Assembly (NCBI GenBank): GCA_947371645.1
Contig: CANBQJ010000049.1
Span: forward strand, 1-19,406
DNA length: 19,406 nt
Source of the DNA: Burkholderiales bacterium
GTDB taxonomy: Bacteria; Pseudomonadota; Gammaproteobacteria; Burkholderiales; Burkholderiaceae
Direction: 5' to 3'
Shown here: positions 7,025 through 15,147 of the stretch, piece after piece
How positions within the stretch are numbered: position 1 is the stretch's first letter
Layout of the letters: each line of letters begins with the position of its first letter
Program-made: the position numbers and the translations under genes
Notes under the pieces: model-generated
Database searches by the model: none
What the model saw: only the letters and a program-made list of their open reading frames with translations
Told to the model about the DNA's origin: nothing

Positions 7025-9439
7025 ATGCGCGCGCCGCCGTCGGGCCCTTCGTCGGTCTTTCAACCATCGACGCTGGACGGCACCGGGGCTGATCGGCACC
7101 TGGGCGCCCAGGTGGAGGCTGCGCTGCGTGGCCTGCAGTCGCCGCGCTGGATGGGCTGGCGCTTCAAAGCGCTGGTGGTCCTGGTGCTGGCGGCCTGCAT
7201 GGGCCTGTTCGCGCTGGCGCATGTCCTGGCCAGCCAGGCACGCCTGCCCTTCGAGCTGCAAGCCACGCCCCAAGGCCAAGTGCGCATCCAGTCCGTGGAC
7301 TACCCGCCACTGCAGCACCTTGAAGGCCGCGTGCTCCTGGGCATCAGCCGGCCCGGTGCGCCCGGTGTCATGCCGCTGAATGCGACATTGGACGCCAGTG
7401 CCTTGCAACGCTCCGCGCGGTGGCTGTCCTCGCCTGTCCAGCGTGAGGCCTTGATGAGGACGCACCAGCGCATCGTCGATGTGGTGAACACGGCGATGAC
7501 GGCCGACCGCGCGGTGGTGCTGCATTTCCAGAACCAGGCGGACGAAACCGTGGTGGTGGCGCCTCAAGGTTGGCGCGGCCTGACCCCCCTGTTCTGGTTG
7601 CTGGCGTTGATGGCCTTGGGGGTGTACGCGGTGGCCGTGGTGGTGGCCATGAGCGACTTCCGCTGGCGCAACCTGGCCTTTGCGCTGATGACACTCAGCC
7701 AGTCGATTCAGCTCTGGCTGCTGTGCGTGGGCACGGGCTGGGGCTGGATGTCACCGGCGTGGATGCTGCAGTGGGACATCCACCTGCGCACCACCTTCGA
7801 CCTGGTCGGCACGGCCGCCATGGTGCAGCTGGCGGTGAGCTACCCCCGTGACCTGCCCCATGCGCCCAAGTTGGCGATCGGCGCCTGGGGCCTGGCGCTG
7901 CTGACCTGGGGCTGGGCACACGAGCAATCCACCGCATTGAGCTGGTGGGGCCTGCAGGCCGTGTGCCTGAGCCTGAGTTGCGCGGCGGTGCTGGCTTTTG
8001 GCTACGCCTTCAAGTTCAGCCAGCACCCGGTGACCCTGGTGGTGCGCCGCTTCGTGCTGGTGGGCACCTTGAGCTGGGCGCTGCTGGTGGCCGTGCTGGG
8101 CCTGGGCGCCGCCCGGCCCGACATGCGGCTGCAGGTGAGCCTGTATGGCGTCATGGTGTGGCACCTGTACGCCGGGCTCACGGCCGGCATGAGCCCTTAC
8201 CTGTCGCGCACCCGACCCATCCTGCTGGAGTTCTCGATGCTGGCGGCCTCCAGCACGGTGGCCGCTTCGCTCGACCTGCTTTTCGTGGCGGTGTTCTCGC
8301 TGGGCCAGTTCAGCTCCATGACGCTGTCGCTGTTCCTGTCGTTTGGCGTCTACCTGATCGTGCGGCGCTGGCTGCTTCACCGCCTGCCCGGCCGCGACCC
8401 CATCACCATGGAGCGACTCTTCCAGCGCCTCTACCGCATTGCCCGCGAGGTGGAGCGCCGCCCCGACAGCCTGGACGCCTCCCTGCTGCGCCTGATGCGC
8501 GAGATGTTCGACCCCCTGGAGGTGCAGCTCATCCAGGGTGATTTGCGCCACGCCACGCTGCGGGGCAACGGCTCGGTGCTGCTGGTGCCCGTGCCCCACG
8601 GCCCGCCCCATGGGCCGGCGGCGCAAGCCCACGGTCGCGCGGGCCCCGGGGTGATGCTGCTCAAGCACGCCGCCAAAGGCCAGCGCCTGTTCACATCGGA
8701 AGACGCCCGGCTGGCCGATCGCGTGATGGAGCAGCTGCACCGCGCCCTGAGCTTCGACCAGGCCGTGGAGCAAGGCCGCAGCGAAGAGCGCCTGCGCATC
8801 GCACAAGACCTGCACGACGACATCGGCGCGCGCCTGCTCACCTTGATGTACCAGGCCCCCAACGCCGAGATCGAGGAGTACATCCGCCACACCATCCAGG
8901 ACCTCAAAACGCTCACGCGCGGCCTGGCGGCGCAGTCGCACGGCCTGGTTGAAGCCGCCGGCGAATGGAAGCGCGACCTGCACCAGCGCCTGAGTGCCGC
9001 CCGCTGCGAGCTGGACTGGCACATGAGTGTGGACGACGAGGTCACGCTGACGATGGTGCAGTGGTCGGCACTGACGCGCATCCTGCGCGAACTGGTCAGC
9101 AACGCCATCAGCCACGCGCGGTCCAGCCGGGTGCATGTCTCGCTGGTGCTGGCCGACGACCGCCTGAGCCTGACGGTGGAAGACAACGGCCTGGGCCGCG
9201 AGCCGGCCACCTGGTCACACGGCCTGGGCCTGGGCGGTGTGCGCAAGCGGGTCAAGCAGCTGGGCGGCAGCGTGCGCTGGCTGGAGGCCGAGCCCCGCGG
9301 CATCCGCTGTGAGGTGGTGGTGGAGCCCTTCTCCACATCGGCCCACCCCACGGCCACGCAGAGCAGCCAGCAAGGTGCAGGCACCCACCCGGGTCAGGGC
9401 CAGGGCCAGGCCGGGTCTGAGGGTCAGCTTTCCCACTGA
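7025..9439 (+). CDS. Multi-pass membrane sensor histidine kinase (HisKA_3)
   Basis: 804-aa partner of the upstream regulator. TM1 is at about 47-69, an extracytoplasmic domain at about 70-186, then some seven or eight TM segments between about 187 and 450. A cytoplasmic GAF-like stretch (about 460-580) leads to the HisKA_3 dimerisation helix with phospho-acceptor H597 in [15 protein letters not shown]. The ATPase domain has its N-box at N693, DNGLG at 720-724 and GLGLGG at 733-738. The glutamine of the HDxxxQ phosphatase motif is replaced by A602. The last 35 residues are a Gly/Gln/Ser-rich tail. The layout, many TMs plus an outer loop plus HisKA_3, recalls Bacillus ComP, but that is only an analogy and the signal is unknown. 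Its stop overlaps the convergent secretion-ATPase gene by 16 nt. Confidence 0.9.
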   Translation: MRAPPSGPSSVFQPSTLDGTGADRHLGAQVEAALRGLQSPRWMGWRFKALVVLVLAACMGLFALAHVLASQARLPFELQATPQGQVRIQSVDYPPLQHLEGRVLLGISRPGAPGVMPLNATLDASALQRSARWLSSPVQREALMRTHQRIVDVVNTAMTADRAVVLHFQNQADETVVVAPQGWRGLTPLFWLLALMALGVYAVAVVVAMSDFRWRNLAFALMTLSQSIQLWLLCVGTGWGWMSPAWMLQWDIHLRTTFDLVGTAAMVQLAVSYPRDLPHAPKLAIGAWGLALLTWGWAHEQSTALSWWGLQAVCLSLSCAAVLAFGYAFKFSQHPVTLVVRRFVLVGTLSWALLVAVLGLGAARPDMRLQVSLYGVMVWHLYAGLTAGMSPYLSRTRPILLEFSMLAASSTVAASLDLLFVAVFSLGQFSSMTLSLFLSFGVYLIVRRWLLHRLPGRDPITMERLFQRLYRIAREVERRPDSLDASLLRLMREMFDPLEVQLIQGDLRHATLRGNGSVLLVPVPHGPPHGPAAQAHGRAGPGVMLLKHAAKGQRLFTSEDARLADRVMEQLHRALSFDQAVEQGRSEERLRIAQDLHDDIGARLLTLMYQAPNAEIEEYIRHTIQDLKTLTRGLAAQSHGLVEAAGEWKRDLHQRLSAARCELDWHMSVDDEVTLTMVQWSALTRILRELVSNAISHARSSRVHVSLVLADDRLSLTVEDNGLGREPATWSHGLGLGGVRKRVKQLGGSVRWLEAEPRGIRCEVVVEPFSTSAHPTATQSSQQGAGTHPGQGQGQAGSEGQLSH

Positions 9440-11214
9440 GGCGTGTTGCGCAGCACCTCATCCAGCGTGGTGATGCCTTCGGCCACCTTCATCACACCGG
9501 AGAGGCGCAGCGGCCGCAAGCCGTCCTTGGCGGCGGATTTGCGCAGGCGGGCCATGTCCACCACCGGGTGCATGGCGGCGCGGATGGCCTCGTTGACCGG
9601 CAGCAGCTCGTAGAGGCCCACACGGCCCTTGAAGCCCGTCATGCGGCAGTCCAGGCAGCCCACGGGCTTGTAAGGCGTCATGCGCCCGTTCATGCGCCAG
9701 GGGCGGATGGCCTCGGCCAGGGTCTCCGGGTCGAGCTGGTCGTCGGGCTGCTTGCAGGCCGGGCACAGGGTGCGCACCAGGCGCTGGGCCAGCACACCGA
9801 TGACGGTGGCGCTGATGAGGTAGCTGGCCACGCCCAGGTCGGTCAGTCGGGTGATGGCCGAAGCTGCGTCGTTGGTGTGCAGGGTGGAGAACACCAGGTG
9901 GCCCGTCAGCGAGGACTGGATCGCCATGTCGGCGGTTTCCAGGTCGCGGATTTCGCCCACCATGATGATGTCCGGGTCCTGCCGCATCAGGGCGCGCACG
10001 CCTTCGGCGAAGTTCAGGTCAATCGCCGGTTGCACCTGCGTCTGGTTGAAAGAGGCCTCGATCATTTCGATCGGGTCCTCGATCGTGCAGACGTTGACCT
10101 CGTCGGTGGCCACGCGCTTGAGCGTGGAGTACAGCGTGGTGGTCTTGCCCGAACCGGTGGGCCCGGTGACCAGGATGATGCCGTGGGGGCGGTTGACCAG
10201 TTGCTCCCAGATCGCCGTCTCGCTGGGGGCAAAGCCCAGGGCGTCGAAGGACTTGAGCGTGTTGTCCGGGTCGAAAATGCGCATCACCATCTTCTCGCCA
10301 AACGCAGTGGGCATGGTGGACAGGCGCATTTCGATTTCTTCGCCCGCCGGGTTGCGCGTCTTGATGCGGCCGTCCAGCGGGCGGCGGCGCTCGACCACGT
10401 CCATGCGGCCCAGCAGCTTGATGCGCGCGGTCATCGCCTGCATCACAGACAGCGGCACCTGGTAGACCGTGTGCAGCACCCCGTCGATGCGGAAGCGGAT
10501 GGCGCCCATCTCGCGGCGGGGCTCCAGGTGGATGTCGGATGAGCGCTGATCGAACGCGTACTGCCACAGCCAATCGACCACCTGGATGATGCCCTGGTCG
10601 TTGGCATCGAGCTGGCGGTTGGTCTTGCCCAGCTCCACCAGCTGCTCGAAGTTGTGGGCAACGCTGTCACCCGTCTTCTTGTTGGCGTCGCGCACCGACT
10701 TGGCCAGGGTGTAGAACTCGGTGCGGTAGCGCTGCAGGTCCAGCGGGCTGGACACCACCAGCTTCACCGTGGTCTTGGTGTGGGCCAGGATTTCGTCCAG
10801 CCAGTCGACGTCCAGCGGCTCGCACGTGGCGATGGTGATGTCGGTGAGGCTGACCTGCACAGGCAGGGACTTGCGCCGCTCCGCGTAGCTGATGGACATG
10901 ACCTCGGCCACGCGGGCCACGTCCACCTTGAGCGGGTCGATGCGCAGGTAGGGCAAGCCCACACGCTTGGCCAGCCATTCGGTGAGCGGTTCCAGCTCCA
11001 GCGCGGCACCGGTGTCGGCGCGGCGCAGGCCCATGCCGGCGATGCGCACCAGCGGGTGCTGGGCGCTGTTGCCGGCGGCAAAACGCTGGGCCACCGTTTC
11101 ACCGTCTTGCGCACTCAGCACGCGGTCTTCCGTGAGCCAGGCCAGCAGCAGCTTCCACTCCAGCGGGCCTTTGTGGTTGACGCTGCGGGCTCTGTGGTGG
11201 GCGGAGGCGGTCAT
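9424..11214 (-). CDS. GspE/PilB-family type II secretion / type IV pilus ATPase
   Basis: 596-aa hexameric AAA-like ATPase that powers pseudopilus or pilus assembly from the cytoplasmic face. The N-terminal MshEN/T2SSE-like region covers about 15-200. Walker A GPTGSGKT is at 351-358 with K357; the Asp box (CTIEDPIEM) and Walker B (DIIMVGEIRDLET) follow. The His box HLVFSTLHTNDA and a tetracysteine zinc site (C484, C487, C520, C523) are present, so it looks like an active assembly ATPase rather than a PilT retraction enzyme. An open frame continues upstream to 11505, but that part is low-quality Pro/Ser/Cys sequence antisense in character; the ATG at 11214 is chosen. No other secretion or pilus gene is nearby. 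It follows a spermidine-synthase-like gene by 46 nt, probably as one transcript. Confidence 0.92.
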   Translation of the reverse strand: MTASAHHRARSVNHKGPLEWKLLLAWLTEDRVLSAQDGETVAQRFAAGNSAQHPLVRIAGMGLRRADTGAALELEPLTEWLAKRVGLPYLRIDPLKVDVARVAEVMSISYAERRKSLPVQVSLTDITIATCEPLDVDWLDEILAHTKTTVKLVVSSPLDLQRYRTEFYTLAKSVRDANKKTGDSVAHNFEQLVELGKTNRQLDANDQGIIQVVDWLWQYAFDQRSSDIHLEPRREMGAIRFRIDGVLHTVYQVPLSVMQAMTARIKLLGRMDVVERRRPLDGRIKTRNPAGEEIEMRLSTMPTAFGEKMVMRIFDPDNTLKSFDALGFAPSETAIWEQLVNRPHGIILVTGPTGSGKTTTLYSTLKRVATDEVNVCTIEDPIEMIEASFNQTQVQPAIDLNFAEGVRALMRQDPDIIMVGEIRDLETADMAIQSSLTGHLVFSTLHTNDAASAITRLTDLGVASYLISATVIGVLAQRLVRTLCPACKQPDDQLDPETLAEAIRPWRMNGRMTPYKPVGCLDCRMTGFKGRVGLYELLPVNEAIRAAMHPVVDMARLRKSAAKDGLRPLRLSGVMKVAEGITTLDEVLRNTPQWES

Positions 11215-11260
11215 GTGGGGCGGGCTGAAGACGGGGCGAGGCAGGTGCTGACCGAGGCGA

Positions 11261-12049
11261 TCAGGCACGTCGCGCCGGCTGGTAGGCCGACAGCAACTTG
11301 ACCCATTTTCGCGCAGGCAGGGCCCACTGGGTCTGTAAAGTTTCGGCACGTTGGGCCAGCACTTCACGTTCTGGCAGGGCCATGCCCTTCCAGGCCATGA
11401 CGATGGTGTTGCCTTCCGTGGTGGGCTTGAACACGGCCACGCACTCGGCTCCGAAGGCGGCGGCGATGCGCGCCGCGCTGCGGTCGAAGCTGCTGTCGCG
11501 GCCAAAGAGGTTCACCGTCATCACACCGCGAGGGGCCAGGGTGCGCCAGCAGTCCCGGTAGAAGCCCTCGTCGTCCAGCACCGGGCTGGCGGCCTCGTGG
11601 TCGTAGAGGTCGACGCACAGTGCGTCCACGCTGTCGGCCTGGGCGGGGTCGGCCACGTGGGCGGCGGCATCGCCTTCGATCACCTGCAGGCGCTCTCCGT
11701 CGGGCGGCAGGTGGAAGTACATGCGGCAGATGCGGATCACGCCGGGGTTGATCTCCACCACCGCGGTGGGCAGCTGCAGCACGCTGTGGCAGTACTTGGT
11801 GATGGCGGCCGCGCCTAGGCCCAGCTGCAGGCAGCGGGTCTCGGGCAGGTCTTCCGGCTCGCGCAGCAGCAGCCAGGCCATCATGCGCTGGATGTAGTCC
11901 AGCTCCAGCTTGAGCGGCTTGCGGATGCGCATGGCGCCCTGGATCCAGGGCGTGCCGAGGTGCAGGTGGCGCACGCCATCGGCTTCGGAGAGGGTGACTT
12001 CAGGCCAGACGGCCTTGTTCTTGCGGACGGTGTTGCGGGCGGTACTCAC
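11261..12049 (-). CDS. Spermidine-synthase-like / class I SAM-fold protein
   Basis: 262-aa protein with the fold of polyamine aminopropyltransferases. The N-terminal beta region (about 18-41, with GTPWIQGAMRI) is followed by a Rossmann motif LQLGLGAAAITK (74-85), E99 in AVVEINP and D127 in EGDA. The glycine loop is GLGAA rather than the GGGDG of true spermidine synthases, and the usual catalytic DSTDP region reads VDLYDHE (146-152). Polyamine synthesis is therefore uncertain; a methyltransferase or non-catalytic role is possible. The GTG at 12049 is used because the beta region must be included and no ATG precedes it. No Shine-Dalgarno is visible. The start lies 27 bp from a divergent glycosylase gene, and the gene leads the secretion ATPase. 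Confidence 0.78.
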   Translation of the reverse strand: MSTARNTVRKNKAVWPEVTLSEADGVRHLHLGTPWIQGAMRIRKPLKLELDYIQRMMAWLLLREPEDLPETRCLQLGLGAAAITKYCHSVLQLPTAVVEINPGVIRICRMYFHLPPDGERLQVIEGDAAAHVADPAQADSVDALCVDLYDHEAASPVLDDEGFYRDCWRTLAPRGVMTVNLFGRDSSFDRSAARIAAAFGAECVAVFKPTTEGNTIVMAWKGMALPEREVLAQRAETLQTQWALPARKWVKLLSAYQPARRA

Positions 12050-12051
12050 GC

Positions 12052-12074
12052 CGGGCAGTGTGGCACAGTGCCCG
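12052..12074. promoter_or_regulatory. 23-bp dyad in a 27-bp divergent gap
   Basis: Arms CGGGCA (12052-12057) and TGCCCG (12069-12074) pair perfectly. One G/G mismatch (12058/12068) follows, then TG/CA, around the 5-nt centre TGGCA. It fills nearly the whole gap between the GTG at 12049 and the ATG at 12077. It could be an operator for both genes or a short 5' hairpin. Each half holds a weak -10-like hexamer (CACACT minus, CACAGT plus) 7 nt from its start codon. Confidence 0.5.
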
Positions 12075-12076
12075 CC

Positions 12077-12664
12077 ATGGTCGCCCGCCTGCCCCCGCCC
12101 GAAGATGCTGCCGCCCCGGCTGACCTGGCCGTGGGCAGCTTGTCAGTCAGGCTGTCGGGCCTGGCCGCCATGGCCGATGCCCAGGCACGCATCCTGGTCC
12201 TGGGCAGCTTCCCCAGCGTGGCCTCGCTGACCCATCAGCAGTACTACGCCCACCCGCGCAACCAGTTCTGGCCCATCCTGTCGGCGATCTGGGGCCTGCA
12301 CGGCGAGGCGGCGCTTCAGAATCTGCCTTATGCCGAGAGGCTGCCCGTGGCGCGGGCGCACGGCCTGGCCATCTGGGATGTGTACGCCGGCTGCGAGCGC
12401 ACCGGCAGCCTGGACAGCGCCATCCGCGACGCCGAGCTCAATGACCTGGCCGGCCTGGTGCGCGCCTGCCCCAGGCTGTGCGCCATCGCCCACAATGGCG
12501 GCGAATCGGCCAGGCACATGCGGGTGACGCAAGCACTGGGGCTGCCGGTCTACAAGCTGCCGTCCACCAGCCCGGCCAACGCCTCGTGGTCTTTCGATCG
12601 CAAGCTGCAAGCCTGGCGGGACGTCTTCACGCGGGCGGGATGCGCAACACCGCCTGCGCGTTGA
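12077..12664 (+). CDS. Hypoxanthine/deoxyinosine DNA glycosylase-like protein (UDG superfamily)
   Basis: 195-aa protein resembling family 6 uracil-DNA-glycosylase relatives that remove hypoxanthine (deaminated adenine) from DNA. The conserved opening SGLAAMADAQARILVLGS leads to GSFPS at 43-47 and YYAHPRNQFWP at 56-66. IWDVYAGC follows near 99, HNGG at 139-142 and the LPSTSPAN motif at 161-168. The UDG-fold motifs are all present and the length fits. The start must lie before the SGL block, so the ATG at 12077 is preferred over M32; a GTG near 12131 is an alternative. It stands alone on the plus strand and its 3' end overlaps the convergent TatD-family gene by 38 nt. Substrate preference is inferred from family resemblance. 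Confidence 0.82.
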   Translation: MVARLPPPEDAAAPADLAVGSLSVRLSGLAAMADAQARILVLGSFPSVASLTHQQYYAHPRNQFWPILSAIWGLHGEAALQNLPYAERLPVARAHGLAIWDVYAGCERTGSLDSAIRDAELNDLAGLVRACPRLCAIAHNGGESARHMRVTQALGLPVYKLPSTSPANASWSFDRKLQAWRDVFTRAGCATPPAR

Positions 12665-13463
12665 GCGTGGTGAGGCGGGCGACCTCGTCCAGCGGCACCT
12701 GCCACAGCGTGGCCAGCGTCTGCGCGATGCGCGGCAGCTCGGCCGGCTCATTGCGGGTGCGCGCACCCTGTGCACGGGCTTGCGCCGTGGCGTAGCGCCA
12801 TTGCGGCGGGATGTCGGGCGCATCGGTTTCCAGCACGATGGCTTCGCGCGGCAAGGTGGCCGCCAACCGGCGAATCTGCAGGGCGCGCTCAAAAGTCATG
12901 GCGCCGCCAAAGCCCAGCTTGAAGCCCAGCTCGATGAAGGCCCGGGCCTGCTGGTCGCTGCCATTGAAGGCGTGGGCGATGCCGCCTTTCACAGGCTTGC
13001 CTGAGCGGGCCATCTGCCTCAGGCCCGCGAGCAGGGCGTCGGCGCTGCGGCGCACGTGCAGGATCACGGGCAGGTCGTGGGCCTGGGCCAACTTGAGCTG
13101 CGCCAGGTAGAACTGCTGCTGCAAGGCCCGGCTGGCCTCGTCGTTCAGCTCGGGTACGAAGTGGTCCAGGCCGATTTCGCCCACGGCCACCAGGCGAGGG
13201 TCGGTGCGGTGGCGGTGCAAGGCCTGGTCCAGGTGCTGCATGGCCTCGTTCAGCGGGGTGTCGTGGACGTAGAGCGGGTGGACGCCCAGCGCATAGGCAC
13301 CTTGCGCCGCCTGGGCCGCGTCACGCGCAGCGTCGAAGCTGGTGCAGCTCACAGCCGGCACCACCAGGCAGGTCACGCCGGCCAGGCGGGCTCGGTCGAT
13401 CACCTCAAGGCGGTCGGCGTCGAATTCGGCGGCATCCAGGTGGCAGTGGGTGTCGATCCACAT
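12627..13463 (-). CDS. TatD-family metal-dependent deoxyribonuclease
   Basis: 278-aa TIM-barrel hydrolase of the TatD/YcfH family. The metal ligands are all present: H6 and H8 in THCHLD, E96 in GEIGLD, H136 in ILHVRR, H164 in IAHAFNG and D214 in ETDAPDI. A late RNEP motif is also there. Family members are 3'-5' exonucleases or D-aminoacyl-tRNA deacylase-like enzymes; which of the TatD paralogues this is cannot be settled, so no symbol is given. The ATG at 13463 is chosen because MWIDTHCHL is the family N-terminus; a longer in-frame extension to 13544 only re-reads lolD. It is the last gene of the Lol unit, 16 nt after lolD, and its start codon sits in a small hairpin. Confidence 0.93.
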   Translation of the reverse strand: MWIDTHCHLDAAEFDADRLEVIDRARLAGVTCLVVPAVSCTSFDAARDAAQAAQGAYALGVHPLYVHDTPLNEAMQHLDQALHRHRTDPRLVAVGEIGLDHFVPELNDEASRALQQQFYLAQLKLAQAHDLPVILHVRRSADALLAGLRQMARSGKPVKGGIAHAFNGSDQQARAFIELGFKLGFGGAMTFERALQIRRLAATLPREAIVLETDAPDIPPQWRYATAQARAQGARTRNEPAELPRIAQTLATLWQVPLDEVARLTTLNAQAVLRIPPA

Positions 13464-13480
13464 GGCCACGCCCTGGCCAT
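13462..13480 (-). promoter_or_regulatory. Hairpin covering the start codon of the TatD-family gene
   Basis: In the mRNA, ATGGCC and GGCCAT pair as a perfect 6-bp stem with loop AGGGCGT. The 3' arm holds the first two bases of the downstream ATG (13463-13461), the 5' arm begins within the lolD stop region, and the loop holds a Shine-Dalgarno-like AGGG 7 nt from the start. A ribosome finishing lolD would melt it, which fits translational coupling. Confidence 0.45.
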
Positions 13481-14160
13481 CAGGCCTCGAAGCGCCCGCC
13501 CACCAGCTTGAGCTGGCGGCTGCAACGGCGTGCCAGCTCGGCATCGTGGGTCACCATCACCACGGCGGTCTTCTGAGCCTGGGCCAGGTCCATCAGTTGC
13601 GCGAAGACGGTGTCGGCGGTGTTGCGGTCCAGGTTGCCAGTGGGCTCGTCGGCCAGGATGCAGGCCGGCTGCGTGACCAGGGCGCGCGCCACCGCCACGC
13701 GCTGGCGTTCGCCGCCGGAGAGTTCAGCCGGGCGGTGCGCGGTGCGCTGCCCCATGCCCACGCGCTGCAGGGCTTCTCGCGCCTGCTGGCGGGCCTGCTC
13801 ACGCGGCAGGCGGCGGATCAGCAGCGGCATGGCCACGTTGTCCAGCGCCGTGAACTCGGGCAAGAGGTGATGGAACTGGTAGATGAAGCCCAGGTGCTGG
13901 TTGCGCCAGGCGCCCACCGCGGCCGCATCCATGCTGGCCAGCCGGCGGCCCATCAGGCTCACCTCGCCCTGGGTGGGTGAATCGAGCCCGCCCAGCAGGT
14001 GCAACAGCGTGCTCTTGCCCGAACCCGAGGCACCCACGATGGCCACGGTCTCGCCCGCGGCCACCGACAGGTCCACACCGTGCAGCACCGTCACGTCCAG
14101 CGGCCCTTCCAGGAAGCGCTTGACCAGGCCCTGGGCCTGCAGAATCAAAGGGGTGTTCAT
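13480..14160 (-). CDS. lolD: Lipoprotein-releasing ABC transporter ATPase LolD
   Basis: 226-aa cytoplasmic ATPase that drives release of outer-membrane lipoproteins from the inner membrane to LolA. Walker [10 protein letters not shown] is at 43-51, Q-loop Q95 in [20 protein letters not shown] (a LolD hallmark), signature [15 protein letters not shown] from 147, Walker B CILADE at 167-172 and H-loop H205. All catalytic residues are intact. It starts 2 nt after the stop of a 69-aa membrane protein and lacks its own Shine-Dalgarno, so it is probably translated by coupling. The permease lies two genes upstream in the same unit, separated by two small membrane proteins instead of being adjacent. 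Confidence 0.96.
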   Translation of the reverse strand: MNTPLILQAQGLVKRFLEGPLDVTVLHGVDLSVAAGETVAIVGASGSGKSTLLHLLGGLDSPTQGEVSLMGRRLASMDAAAVGAWRNQHLGFIYQFHHLLPEFTALDNVAMPLLIRRLPREQARQQAREALQRVGMGQRTAHRPAELSGGERQRVAVARALVTQPACILADEPTGNLDRNTADTVFAQLMDLAQAQKTAVVMVTHDAELARRCSRQLKLVGGRFEA

Positions 14161-14162
14161 GC

Positions 14163-14372
14163 TCAGATGTTCAGCAGCCAGGCAATGATGTTCTTGGCCA
14201 CGAAGCCCAGCACCCCGAAGCCCAGCACCAGAAAGAGCACGAAGGTACCGAACTTGCCGGCCTTGGATTCACGTGCCAGCTGCAAGATGATGAACAACAT
14301 GTAGAGGATGAAGGCACCGATGCCCACGGTCAGACCCAGCTGGGCGATCTGCTCCTCGGTCAAACCAAACAT
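14163..14372 (-). CDS. Small membrane protein, DUF2788-like
   Basis: 69-aa protein with two hydrophobic segments (about 12-30 and 42-66) joined by a short charged loop [10 protein letters not shown], preceded by an acidic N-terminus MFGLTEEQ. It resembles the small DUF2788 family of betaproteobacteria; no function is established that I know of. The ATG at 14372 is separated by a single base from the TGA of the upstream DUF2189-like gene, and a GGGAAG lies about 10 nt upstream as a Shine-Dalgarno. A longer in-frame start at 14423 would only overlap the upstream gene. lolD begins 2 nt after its stop. The position between the Lol permease and ATPase suggests a link to lipoprotein export, but that is inference. 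Confidence 0.8.
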   Translation of the reverse strand: MFGLTEEQIAQLGLTVGIGAFILYMLFIILQLARESKAGKFGTFVLFLVLGFGVLGFVAKNIIAWLLNI

Positions 14373-14373
14373 A

Positions 14374-15147
14374 TCAACGCACTTCCCGGACCACGAGATC
14401 GCGGTAGGCATGCCAGGTGGCATGGCCCAGAACCGGGATCACCAGAATCAAACCGAACATCATGGTACCCAGCCCCAGCAGGCACAGCGACATCACGATG
14501 CCGCCCCACAGGCTGGTGCAGATGGGGTTGGCCATCACCGAACGAAAGCTGGTGTAGACGGCCTTGTGTACGCTCACCTGGCGGTCGACCAGCAAGGGAA
14601 TGGCCACCAGGCCGGTGGCCAGCACGGGCGCGGCCATGATGCCGCCCATGATCAGCCAGATCTCGAAGACGCCGGGCTGCTGGGCCAGCACCACGCGGTG
14701 CAGAAAATCACTCGGGGTGGTCACCGCAGGCTTCACGCCCAGGGTGATCAGGGCGGCAGAGCTCATCACCCACCCACTGCCCAGGCCGCCCAGCAGCAGG
14801 CCCAGGCGCACCAGCCGGCCGTCCAGCGATGCCCAGACCTGCCAGACGGTGTGGAAGGTGGGCGCACGGTCGTGGCTGAGCTCGCGGCTGGCCGCATACA
14901 GCCCGGTCGACAGGATGGGCGCCACCAGCAGGAAGCCCGAGAACGCCCCGGCCAGCACCCAGAACTTGTCCCAGGCCAGCCACAGCAGCAGCCCACCGAA
15001 GGCGGCCATGACCGTGCCGTGTGCCAGGCCGATCAGCGGGGCGTCCATGAAGTCTTCCCAGCCTTTGGCCAGCCAGGTCAGGGTGCGCAGGGAGTGCACC
15101 TTGCGCACGTGCAGGGCGTGTTCCTCTTCGGGTCGCAGCTCACTCAT
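14374..15147 (-). CDS. DUF2189-like multi-pass inner-membrane protein
   Basis: 257-aa protein with a soluble N-terminus (MSELRPEEEHALHVRKVHSL) and about six hydrophobic segments, including a first pair near 42-90 and a C-terminal pair near 205-250. The WEDFMDAPLIGLAHG opening and the SFRSVMANP stretch near residue 200 fit the DUF2189 (COG5473) family of integral membrane proteins of unknown role. The ATG at 15147 overlaps the permease stop by 8 nt (ATGAGTGA), so translation is coupled. Its own stop lies 1 nt before the DUF2788-like start. A longer frame to 15237 only re-reads the permease gene. Function is unknown; the context suggests a partner of LolC/E and LolD. Confidence 0.82.
   Translation of the reverse strand: MSELRPEEEHALHVRKVHSLRTLTWLAKGWEDFMDAPLIGLAHGTVMAAFGGLLLWLAWDKFWVLAGAFSGFLLVAPILSTGLYAASRELSHDRAPTFHTVWQVWASLDGRLVRLGLLLGGLGSGWVMSSAALITLGVKPAVTTPSDFLHRVVLAQQPGVFEIWLIMGGIMAAPVLATGLVAIPLLVDRQVSVHKAVYTSFRSVMANPICTSLWGGIVMSLCLLGLGTMMFGLILVIPVLGHATWHAYRDLVVREVR

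Noticed and set aside
6149..7567. Long minus-strand open frame continuing upstream of surE
   Set aside because: It runs antisense to the response regulator and the kinase start and has low-quality composition. The conserved SurE N-terminus begins at the ATG at 6148.
7751..9136. 461-codon minus-strand open frame rich in His and Gln
   Set aside because: It is antisense to the kinase gene. The His/Gln/Ala bias is what the reverse complement of a Leu-rich TM protein gives.
9385..9425. Short GGGCCA-type tandem repeats at the kinase 3' end
   Set aside because: They encode the Gly/Gln-rich tail in frame and look like ordinary low-complexity coding sequence, not a functional repeat array.
11215..11505. 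N-terminal extension of the secretion ATPase
   Set aside because: The added 97 residues are Pro/Ser/Cys-rich and overlap the well-supported spermidine-synthase-like gene in another frame.
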